From Chrysomallon squamiferum (taxonomy: Eukaryota; Mollusca; Gastropoda; Neomphalida; Peltospiridae), in NCBI GenBank assembly GCA_012295275.1, contig CM022670.1, positions 14,154,373 to 14,218,372 on the forward strand: a stretch of DNA of 64,000 bases, in the 5' to 3' direction. Each line of letters opens with the position of its first letter. Within the stretch, counting starts at the first letter, position 1. This document shows positions 25,201 through 37,204 of the stretch, piece by piece. Under the pieces are notes generated by a model. It searched no databases. It saw only the letters and a program-made list of their open reading frames with translations, and was not told where the DNA came from. A program made the translations under genes and the position numbers.

Positions 25201-26147
25201 ATTACAGAATTAATGTTAAAAATATATGTATTAAGAATAAACCTTTTTTTCCTTTTTTTTTTTTTTTTTTTTTTATATATTTAATATGTAAAATGAATTA
25301 ATTTATATAGGCTTTATGTAAGGGATGAATACGTAGTCAAAGAAATAATTATTTTCTGTTTGTAAATATTTGTTTTTATCATCCATTAGGTCTGAAATAT
25401 GAAATAAATATTTGAATTTTGATCTTTGTTTATAAAAATTTATAATTCATGAGATTCATAATTTTGTCATTATATTAGAAATACTTGAATCAAATTTTGA
25501 AATTTCAGAAACAACAAATTTTTTTTTATTAATAATAATAATATTTAAAAGAAAAGAATTAAAAACTAAATTAAAAAATCCCAGTATAACCAGATGATGT
25601 TTGTTTTAATCATTTTCATGTCTTTTTTTTAAAGACAGTCATTTTTAGATCTTTTAGATCAAAATATAATTACAATCATTTTTCCTTGCTCTTTACATTT
25701 ATTTTATCAAAAAGATCTTAATTTAAAGAAGAAACAAATTTTGTTAAAAAATTTAATCAAATACTTTAATGTCACCTTTTATCATTTTAATGCAGTCATT
25801 GATATGGTTGGTCTTAAGAAAAGTTTAATGATGTATTTTATATCTGTGATTTCTTACACTTCATAATATTTTACATTTCTAAGATTCAATTTTATTATTG
25901 TTATTATAATTTTTTTTTTTTTTTAGCAGATCTACTTATGGATATCTAAAAAACAGATTTTCAAATGAAGCTTTTAAAAAATAATCAGAAAAAATCAGTT
26001 ATGCATAAAACTAGTTAGCATGTTCCTGATTTTTGACAACTGTTTATTCAAATGTATTTTTTAATTGAAATGTACTTTCACCTGGAAATTAAACCCACCA
26101 TATAAATGGTGTGTCCCCACTTTACATAATGGTTATTTTTTAAGTTG

Positions 26148-26178
<31 letters not shown>

Positions 26179-27750
26179 TATAGACATATATACTCATGAT
26201 TGTTAATGTTTTATGTCTGTTAATTTGAGTTATTTTAATGCAGAAAAACTATTTTTTTACACACGATTTACCATTATGAATAATTAATTGTGGTGAATGT
26301 TAGTTATCTTTATCATGTCTACTTGAAAGGTTAGATTGTTGTGTACATAACCTCATTTTCAAATCATTAATATTAATAATGTTGCATAAGTACAGCAACA
26401 AAAGATTAAAAAAAAAAAAGTAAATAGAAAAGGGAAAAAAGATATTAAAAGTAATAACAATAATAATAATAATAAAATAATAAAAACATTACTTTGATCA
26501 TAATATTAATGTTTAAACCAAAGTATATCAAAATGTCATCATTTGTGAGCAAAAATACATAATATATATAAGCATATCAAATACAAATGTAATTAAATAA
26601 TAAATCACTAATTGACTCATGTTCTTTGTTTGCCTCAGCATTTCCATACAATGAATTGTTTAATATCGCAACACATTTTGTGTTAATAATTATCAGACTT
26701 CCAGTGGTTCCCTAACCTGTGGTTGAGATCCAGCTGAGGGTTGTGAGAGTGTTTCCAAGTCACAGGATTCTAGGCAAAAGAAACTAAACTATGATAATAA
26801 TATTTTGTCCCATTAAAAACTTATTGAAATTCATTTTATTAGTTATATAAATTCATTCAGTAAATTCATATAATACTCTAAATGAATGTAATATCATGCA
26901 CGTATATCAATATGACTGGTAATAAACTATGTATGTACCCACATTTAGTGTTGCCAGCCCAAGCCAAGAGTGTATTTAGAGTTGCAACCAGAACATTTTG
27001 GTAGCTAGTATTTATTGCTTACTTGGTGACAAGGAATGTTTAACATGCATCTTCTCATAGACATGAATACAAGTACCATCGCTATAAAGTTAATATCCCT
27101 TACTCTAATAATCAATCAGAATATAATATTGAAATGTCAGATAGTGCCACCTTGACTCTCGTCTGTTCCTCTCTCACAGCACTTCACAGTAAATGATATT
27201 TAATCATAATATATGTTAAATAAGTGGCCACATAAAACTCAAAACTGAGTTCATCAAAACTAATCACAAATTTTCTAGCTGGATTTAGAAAATAGCTTCT
27301 AGCTATAGTACTTCCACTCCCTTATCTACTGACAGTTCCAGGTCTACTCTAAATTATTATGAATTATTATTTTAGTAATATTAAAAGGTAAAGATTTGTA
27401 GGCTCTGTAAATTTATATAATAATTGATAGGTAACATTATAATAAATGTGAAAATGTTATCTTGTAAGCAGTTCAAATGGATATGCATGACTTGCCCACA
27501 TATATGGAATTAAATACTGTAGCATGTCATTATATCTATTATGGGAAGTGGTTAGGTGGGTGGTGTGTTAATTAATGATTCTTAAATCCATCATTTGTTC
27601 ACACTGTCATTAATACCAATGAAACAAACAATTAATCACCTTTTATCATGTCACAAAAAAAAAAAAAAAAAAAAAAAAATAAAAAACACACACACACACA
27701 CAGACGACAAATAAAACACATAAACACACACACACACACACATATATATT
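22225..27750. other. 3' UTR of copy A and A-B intergenic spacer
   Basis: Candidate polyadenylation signals AATAAA are at 22,866-22,871 and 23,188-23,193; the real 3' end cannot be fixed from sequence. The rest is AT-rich and CpG-poor (about one CpG in 25,001-26,000 by hand count). It contains CA runs (22,937-22,955), poly-A (24,140-24,163), poly-T (about 25,250-25,273), an AT/CA tract (26,147-26,180) and poly-A plus CA (27,653-27,750). Segments near 26,700-26,760 and 27,790-27,880 resemble degraded hAT-type transposon ends (TTCCC-AACC type). No gene was recognised. Confidence 0.55.
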
Positions 27751-28095
27751 TTATCCGACTCCACAGTAATATAACGTTATTTTATGATAGCTGTTCCCAA
27801 CCGTCTATTCTTTTTAGGGAGGGGCATGCCTTATATAATCTATAAAATATTTTGATACCCCCGACCCAGAAATCTGTTTTGCTGCACAGGCATCTTAAAC
27901 TATTTAGAACTTGTATGGTCGTATTCATTAACACGTTTCATAAAAAGGATAAGTTAGTTAATAACATATTTATTTTGCATGACAGTATTTCTTGAATGTC
28001 GACATTAATTAATTCAGAAAAATGTGTTCTTAATACATCACATTCTATTCCGATGCTGCAAAACACTCTTACATAACTATGAATAGCTAAAATTA

Positions 28096-28110
28096 CAGGA
28101 AGTGACGTCG
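28096..28110 (+). promoter_or_regulatory. Composite ETS/CRE-like promoter element
   Basis: CAGGAAGTGACGTCG joins an ETS-type CAGGAAGT core to a CRE/ATF-like TGACGTCG. It lies 17 bp before the proposed ATG of copy B. Such elements are typical of TATA-less animal promoters and sit near the start site, implying a very short 5' UTR. No metal-response element (TGCRCNC) was seen nearby. Confidence 0.55.
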
Positions 28111-28127
28111 CTGATAAAAGCTCTAAA

Positions 28128-28148
28128 ATGGTGGAGGTTTCGAAAAAG
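28128..28148 (+). CDS. ATP7: Copy B exon 1: proposed start (MVEVSKK)
   Basis: ATG at 28,128 in good context (AAAATGG), seven codons, donor AAAAAG|GTAAAT at 28,149. It ends in phase 0, which fits the acceptor at 29,315-29,316 of the next exon and keeps the frame through to the HMA1 exon. The CpG-rich patch and the ETS/CRE-like element immediately upstream support it. The AAAATGGTGGAGG context loosely resembles YY1/TISU starts of very short 5' UTRs. Inferred; needs transcript evidence. Confidence 0.6.
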
Positions 28149-28270
28149 GTAAATACTGCGTTCTACTTCTGTAAGTATTTGTATCAGTGAAAGGCACCAA
28201 GGAGTCTTTCATTTGTATTGAGCAGCTTAAAATAATTTTAAATTCATATTAAAAACAAGTAATGGCAGTG

Positions 28271-28356
<86 letters not shown>

Positions 28357-28739
28357 CGTTGATATTGCATGAATGTGTAATAAAACTTAATACTAAATAT
28401 TATGAAATAAACACTTCGCTGTGATCTCCGGGATATTTGAATAGCAGATTTTGTACAGTTCTTCTTTAGTAATTAGAATGTCAAAGTGTAAATGTAATTT
28501 TAGTAGCATAACACGTTGCATTTAATTTTAGGAGACTGGAGAGGATCGATTATCCAAACATAGAATAGTAATTTCGACGTGGTTAAACACTGTTTTTATA
28601 TGACAGCTTCATTTAGCACTGAATTATATCTATTACAACAACAGCAACAACAACAACAACAACAAAAATAATAAAAAATAAAAAGTGACAAACCAATCAA
28701 AATTAGTGTTCGTAAATTTAAATTGTAATGAACTTAAAG

Positions 28740-28773
<34 letters not shown>

Positions 28774-31700
28774 CTTTTAAATAAATAAATAAAGAGAAAA
28801 ATTATGAAGTCACAAATTATAAAATACACTGTAAAAACCCCAACAAATAACACTTCTGCCTTTATTGATATTGTTTTTTTTTTTTTTTTTTCAGACTACA
28901 GTACTGTGTTACTCTAGTTTTTATAAAGTTTTAATTTAAATATAAAAATATATTATTTAGTTTTACCTGACATAAAATGTTTAAATATTTGTTCTTTAGG
29001 CACTGGCAGAATACTGTTGGAAATTAGTTTTTGTTTTTATTGTTGTTGACAATTTCCATTAATCTTCTCGAATGTTTTAATCTTTAAAACAACAGTAAGC
29101 TAAATGAAACTCAGGTAGCAATAGTAAAAATCTAAATGCACCTTAACAAAGATAGTTGATAATAATGCAACTGACCACACTAACTTTCTCACTCTTTTTC
29201 TCTCTTTCTCAAAATTGTTTTTACTTTTACATAAATCTAATCTAATAAATCTATTTTTATCTATTAAGAATGTTTTTACATAATTATATATAATTTTTTT
29301 TGATGTAGTCATTTAGTTGAAGATCAACATGAAAGTCTGCGTGAGGTATCATGATAGGCTTTCACCAGTGGAAGCAGAACCAGGTTAGTATACCTTTACT
29401 GTAAGACAATTCCAAAAATTTAAAATTAGCTAGTACAATAAGACTTACAAATATTACCACATGTTAGGAGATAATATAAATAAAAAAGTATTGTAAACGT
29501 GATCAATCTGAGTGCATCCTTGAACTCACATGACCGGGCAACACGAGTAAAATCATTACATTAATGGGTACGGATCAGAGTCAATGTCACCTTGTTTGAA
29601 AAAAGAGCAAAAAAAAAAAAAAAAATAAAAAAAAAAAAAAAACATTTGACATTTTCTTAATATTTTATTGATGACTAATCAGGAAATGGCAGAAAGTGAA
29701 TTTAACTAGTTATGAATCAGTTAGAGTCTTTTGAAAATATATTAAAAAAAAAAATGATTAAGTAAAGGTAGGATTCATCTAGTTATTTGTAACTTTTTCA
29801 ACCAGTTTTAATGTCTGCCTCAGTGACAATTCCATTTTTACAGAGGTAGTGTAGATAGAAAGAAGGAAGTGTAAATGAGATAATTTGTCCTGGAAATGGT
29901 CATTGTTACGACAAAATTGTTTAATAAAGTCATTTTTGTACCATATGTATTTTGGTTTTTTTAATTGTTTTTTTTTTTTAGAAAGAAAAACCCAACTTTT
30001 TTATTGAAGTGTACATATTATTTTTTGTTTTATCTTTGGGTCAAATAAATTAATATTTTTTATATAAAAAAAAATATTGACCTTTTCATAAAAAAAAAAA
30101 AAAATAAAAAAATAAAAATAATAATAGGGCTTCAAAAAAACAAAAAAACCCCAAAATTTCCATCTGCAACATTACAAAATATAGTTGTCTATTTAATTAT
30201 TCAGGAATAATAAATTAACAGTAAATTTATCTCTATCTCTGTTGATCTGTATAAAATAAATTTTTTAATAATATTATTTGGACCAGAAATTTTAACACTG
30301 GCAATATTTAAACAATAATCTGAATAAACAAGTGAAAACTTTGTTCACATTTAAACTAAATCAAACACAGCCTAACTTTAACTGAATACTGATTTTGTAA
30401 AATAAAAAAAATAAAAAAATAAAAAATATTTCAACTGCAGCATTGCAAAATATATTTATCTATTTAATTATTCAGGAGTAATATAATTAACAGTAAATTT
30501 ATCTCTGTCTCTGTTGATCTAAAGAAAAGACATTTTTGTTTAAATGGTTGCTAACTTCGATATTTATAATAACATTATTTGGACCAGAAATTTTCACACT
30601 GGCAATATATAAACAATAATCTGAATAAACAAGTGAAAACTTTGTTCACATTTAAACTAAATCAAACAGAGCCTGACTTTAACTGAATATTGACTTTGTC
30701 AAACAGCCAGTTTGTCTGATGGAAATTGTTATTTTACTGACTTGCATTCTGTTATGGAAGCAAAATTTCAAGTGTTAATTCTGGTGCACTAAAGCAGACA
30801 TAACTTACCTGAGAAGGCAATACGGTTTGTTATCTCACATGTCATGTTAGATTTTGTGTTCAAGGCCAAAGGTAGCTGTTAACTTCTTTTAAGCAAACTA
30901 GAGCAAATAAAACAACTTTTATGTGGATTGGGAATTTCTGTACTGATCATCATAAGTGTAAATATCAAGCTATAATATAAAGGTATTATTTGATCTAAGT
31001 TCTGCAGAGGTTCTTTGTTGACAGATTCAATTCAGCTGAATGAATTTTCTTTGTTACTTTTCTTCTTTTACACTCCTCTCAGATCTTTTATTCATATGCA
31101 GGCTAGAAAAATAAAAAATTAATTAAATACACACCTAAATCCACCTACACTGAGTTTAATATTGAATATACAAGACTAATTTTATTTTAATGTAAAAAGT
31201 TAGAAAATAGATTATTTTTATTTATAAATTCAGGACAATAAACAACTGAAGGCTTGTATGTAATCACGGTTTGAAGATTGGTACAGGTAAATAAACAAAT
31301 GCACTCATTAATCTGGTAGTAAGAGGAAAGGAAATATGTTTTTTTTTATAATGAAAACTTGAGCAGAGTGAGACCTAATTCAGGAAGTGAACTGTCTCTT
31401 TTTATACATATATTTATTTAGGGTGTGTTTTGTCGTTTACTTAATTATGATTGATGGTTATGAGTTATTAAAGTTATTTTTGTAAGTACCTGTTAATTAT
31501 TTTATTGCTGAGTAGTTATTAACGGTTAATTAGCACAAGATAGAGTTATCATTTTGTTAGCTGGATTATCTTTAACAATGTTGATTAGTTTGGATAATTC
31601 GTTAAGCAGTGTATTTATAGGTAGGTTTTAATGTTTACAGTGTTAGAGAAGTTATATATTTATTTCTCTTTCATTCATGCACTGATTGAAATATGTTGAT

Positions 31701-34426
31701 TATGATAATAAATTGAGACTAGACATTAATGTAACATGCTTTTTGGGGCTATTTTGATATTTATTTATAATTTTGGAATAAATATACATGCACAATAAAT
31801 ACACACATTGATGTACCTAAATATACTGACACAAGTAATACAAACACACACACACATACACATAGGTAAATTAACATGTACTAACTGATATATGATGATT
31901 GAAGATAGAATGTGAAGTGATGATTATTATTAAAAGTTTTATGATTATGAAAAGTGGTGTTAAGGAAATAAAACATTTTTTTCATAGAATAATGAGGTAA
32001 CAAACAGAAAAATATACAGATACATTTTATATATACATATATAAATAAATATGTTCATTATGATATTAAATTGAGACAAGATAATAACATAACATGCTTT
32101 TTGGGGTTATTGTAATAGTTATTTTTAATTCTGTAATAAGCATACATGCACAATAAATACACACATTTCTGTACCTAAATATACTGACAGAAGTAACACA
32201 AACACACATACACAAAAGTAAATTAACACTTACTGACTGATACACTTAAACATGATGATTGATGATAGAATGTGAAGTGGTGATCATTATTAAAGTTTTA
32301 TAATTATAAAAAGTGGTATTAATGAAAAAATATTTTGTTCATAGAATAATGAGATAACAAACAGAAAAATATACAGATACATTATATATATATATAAATA
32401 AATATGTTCATTATGATATTAAATTGAGACAAGATATTAAAGTGACATGCTTTTTGAGGTTATTGTGATAGTTATTTTTAATTCTGTAATAAACATACAT
32501 GCACAATAAATACACACATTGATGTACCTAAATATACTGACACAAGTAACAGAAACACACACAAATACACAAAGGTAAATTAACATGTACTAACTGATCC
32601 ACTTAAATATGATGACTGAAGATAGAATGTGAAGCAATGATCATTATTAGTTTTATAATTAAAAAAAAATCGTAAAATAATGAGATAACAAACAGAAATA
32701 TATATAAATACATTTTATATATATATAAATAAATATGTTCATTATGATAATAAACTGAGACAAGATATTAAAGTAACATGCTTTTTGGGGTTATTGTGAT
32801 TTTTTATTTTGTAATAAACATATATGCACAATAAATACACACATTTCCATATCTAAATATATTGACACCAGTAACAGAGATAAACGTACACATACACAAA
32901 TGTAAATTAAAACTTACTGATCCACTCACCTACAATGATTGATAGAATGTGAAGAGCTGATTGTTATTAATGTTGTAGCATTATAAAAAGTAGTGTTAAT
33001 GAAAGAAAAATATTTTTCATTGAATAATGAGATAACAAACAAACAAACATGTAGATATACTGGGTTTAGGCAACACATGTATGCACACTTTGTTCCTTCT
33101 AATAAAAGGATAAAGAATATTAATTATAATGAAAATCTGTTCCCAACTATTGTTATTTGTTTGAGCTAACAGGTGTCTGATTTTTTTTCTTTGATTCTGC
33201 ACCATATACCTAACCACAGAAATAAAAACAAAATTAATAAAAACAGATAAAAGCTAATAATAATAATACAAAAACATTGCATCGTACTTTTAAAGAGTGT
33301 GCTGCCGTACTTGTTTAAATAGTTCAAAAGATCATTTCTTTGCCTCTTTGTATATCTTGTATGGCAGTTTTACAAGCCTGTATCTTGTAATGACACAGAT
33401 TTTGTGATAAGACACTTACAGTTTCAAATTACTCCCTGTTTTATTTAGACACACTTGCTCTTTGATCCATTTTGTTGTTTCTTTTCAATGACATCAAAAA
33501 TAACTCATGTGCATTAGTGCTGAACCAAAATATTTGTAATCCGGTTGACCAAGTTTTGTTTGAAGAAAGAAACAACCCCAACTGTGAATTTTTCATTATC
33601 CCCACTGATGTTTCAGGCATAAAATGTACATCTACTTTACTATGTTTGTTTTCTATTCTTTTAGAATGTATTAGAAAAATTTAAGTTTTTTCATTTCTTT
33701 ATTGTTTTGCAAACAACTTTGCTTTATTTTTACTTTTAAGATAAAACAGATAAAATTTAATCTTGGCTAGCAATGAAGAAAAACAAGTGTTCAGTTACTG
33801 TAAGATACTCAGATTCTTGCACATTATCTGTTTATATTTTGCTTGGTCATTCTGATCTGGGGGATATTATTGCATCAGATTCTAGAATATTCTGTATGGA
33901 TTTCTCTATATAAAGCAAGTTGGAAGAGGTTAAAATATTCATTTGACCTGGTGTCACAGAAAAGGATCATTGGAGCTCCAATTATTGTGACCTGCTGTTT
34001 GACCTATTTGAGGTATTTTTAATCACTTGAGCAGATTAAATCTAATCTCTTGTGACTTTAATCTGTCATAAGTAAAACAATCACTTATTGTACTTACAAA
34101 ATTACCATAAAGTTATCTAGTATTTAATTTGATTTGCTAATGGTTTGTGTATCTTTGAGGTATTTATTACAATAATAATAATTATGAAAAAGCATTTTGC
34201 CAGTTTCTGGTCAGTTAAGTAAAAGTCTAAATAAAACTGATCACTGCTGTGAACTTCAAAGTTACTAATACTCTTTGTAAATTATCTCAGAATTCTTGTT
34301 GTCATTAAGTGTTACCCCAGTTTTGAAAGTTTTGACTACTGTAAACAAATTACTTGCAATAACATTTAGTTTGTTGTATATTTGTAATTATTTTTATGTT
34401 TGGATATTTGATTATGAACACAGAAT

Positions 34427-34466
<40 letters not shown>

Positions 34467-37167
34467 ATTAATAAACCAACAACATACACATGAAAAAACA
34501 ACAAAAACAAACAACAAAAACAACCCAAATAAATAGGAATATATTAAAGAAATTTATCTATTAAAGTTTATTAACAACAACAACAAAACAAACAAACGAC
34601 AAAAACAACCCCAATAAATAGCAGTATATTAATTTATCTGTTAAAGTTCATTAAACTTCTTTTTTGTTTGTTTTGTTTTTGTAATTATGTAGGATAATAT
34701 AATTTTAAAACTTCTAATAAAAAAGGTTAGCTTGTGGGTTCTTTAAAGATAGTTTATACTTTTTTAGCTTTTAGTTAATCAATCAACTTTATTCACATAA
34801 AAACCATTAGTTGTGGTACATATGCAGTCACATTTGTATGTGAGCTGATGACTTATCTACTGATACAGCATTCAAGTATAAAAAGAAACCCATTCATTTA
34901 ACTTCACTGCTTATCATTTGAAAGTAGGTTATCACTGTTCATGTAACAGACCACTTTATTTCAGGATGTTTGACACATGACCAGTGACTAGACTTGACTG
35001 AAATACATCTCATAAACAACCATAACTTTAACACTGTTTTAGACTACATTATTTTGTTATTTAGTGTTATTAAAAGCAATAAAAAAATTAAAAAAAATTA
35101 AAAATTAAAAAACAAAATTAAAGAAAATTAATAAAAAAAGATAATAATTGTAACACTTATATTGAAGTATCTGTTCACAGATTGCCAGTGAAGTATTAAA
35201 ATAGGATTCTTGGTTTAATTCAGCCCCGGTAAGGTAGCAGATGGTAAACAGTTTATTGCAGAAATTGCAGTTGCCTCAAAATTGCCAGAAATAATTGCAT
35301 CTCTTTCTAAAGCATCAGCTGCTTTATGTCCCTTTTGTGGAATTTGGTTATTTTATCTTGGTCATGTGACTTTGATATACATCAGTAAGTTTATTGTGTT
35401 CACTTAGTAGACCGTAATTCTTACGACCAAAAGTACACTGTAATATAAGTATCCATCCGGTTACTCTGAGGGCCTCAAGAAATCAAGAAAATACTTCAGT
35501 TTGTTTTAACTGTTTTGATATGCCTTTACTCTTTCACTAATATTTATTATTGTTCTGAATGAATGTACTCTTTGGAAATCAGTTTTGAAGTTGTTAAACA
35601 TTCAGGTAGTACTAATTAATTCATTCATTTAGTTACATACTTGTAACTTATTTATTTATTTATTTGCAGTAATTTATTCATTTATAGAAATGATGCATTA
35701 ATCCTTTTGATTTGCTGTATAATGATAATATATATCTGTATGTGGTAATAAATGTTTTTGTATTTGTGCATGTACATATGCATGTAAATGTTTATGTCTT
35801 TGAGCTAGTTTCTTTATATATATATATATATATATATATAGATGTTAAGATAGTCATATATGTTTTTAAAAAATGATTAATTTATTTTAATTTGAAAATA
35901 TATTTTAGTTATTGTACTTTTTTTGAATAGAGAATAATTTTCATATCTTTTGATTTTAAATTTATAATTTTTTATGTGCTAAAGAATGTTCCATGTGAAC
36001 AAATATGAAAATTGGTTTTTATTATTTGATTTAATTTTTTTATCACAGTCATTTTTTTTCTTTCTTCTTATGAAATATCTATTAAGTGATCTAACTAGAA
36101 ATGCCATTTTATTTTTGTTTTTCAACAGTGAGTACTGTTTTTAAAGAAATAATGGACCGAACTGTGTTGTTATCGCTGGAGGGAATGGCAGCTCAGTCAT
36201 GTGTGAACAAAATTGAGTCTAATTTGGCAAATGAAAGAGGTGTCATTAATATTAAGGTAACTAATACATTTTTTCATTTTTGTAGATTATAAATATTTGA
36301 TAAATTAAAGACAGTTCTTATATTTTATAATGAATTATATTAGTTTAAAGAAATGTTATTAGTTATCAAAGCAGTTAATTGTTTTTGTTTTCTTCAGCAA
36401 ATTTATTTCCATAGGTAAAAAACCCACCAAAACTAAAATCCAACCCCCCACAAAAACAACACTAAAGCCGAGCAATAAACAAACAGTAAAAAAGCAAAAT
36501 CACCACCACCAACAAAAAACTTTAATAGTAATTATATTTGTGTTGTCTACAGAAATAATATTCAGTTGCATATTAGCTGCTTGGTATGGTTCAGTTTTAT
36601 TATCATTGCTGAAACCTTTATGCAGAATTATTTCAAGTATAAATTTATATTTGTTTCTTTTCTTTTTTTTTATTTCTAAAATAGCTTGAATTAATCTATT
36701 TAAAAATTAATTACTTTCATTTACAGGAATAAGATATTGCTTATATATTTCTAAAATGTACTTTTAGATATTTTAATTTGATCTTTTACACAATTGCAAC
36801 TAAGTAATATTTTTTTAGTGTCCCTCTGATTGTATCTGTAGATGGTATATGGCCATTCTGAATACTTTAAACTTATTTTTTTGTTTTTTTGAGCTGTTTG
36901 ACATGGCTTATAACAGTGTAAAAAAATAAAATAAAATGTTACAAAACATTTAAACATTTTACCCTTTGATAACTGGACTCTGAGTACATGGTAGACTGAA
37001 GGCAATATATATATTTTTTTTCTTCTTCTGGTAATGCTAAAAGAAAGTGCAGCAAATTGGTTTACTCTGCATGTAATGATTTCACAATTACAGGAAAATG
37101 GCACTGTTCAGATAATTTTAAATTACATTCATTGTTGTTGTACTTTGTTATTAAGACTGAATAAATC

Positions 37168-37204
<37 letters not shown>

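Larger units (their letters stand above)
27755..28640. promoter_or_regulatory. CpG-rich patch over the start of ATP7 copy B
   Basis: By hand count there are about 19 CpG in roughly 0.9 kb here, against about 1 per kb in the spacer to the left. In invertebrates with gene-body methylation, promoters escape CpG decay, so this supports transcription initiation of copy B here. Confidence 0.6.
29384..36128 (+). other. Copy B intron 2 (6.7 kb), repeat-rich
   Basis: No coding exon seen. It contains a two-copy duplication (30,156-30,703), a four-copy array of about 350-bp units (31,691-33,058), an imperfect duplication of about 80 bp with ACAACAAAAACAACCC blocks (about 34,498-34,650), poly-A/AAAAT tracts (29,606-29,642; 30,089-30,122; 35,080-35,140) and AT runs (34,431-34,460; 35,818-35,840). 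Confidence 0.7.

Noticed and set aside
26697-27880. One full-length hAT element between two TTCCC-AACC-like ends
   Set aside because: Both ends point the same way and no target duplication is visible; at most two separate degraded ends.
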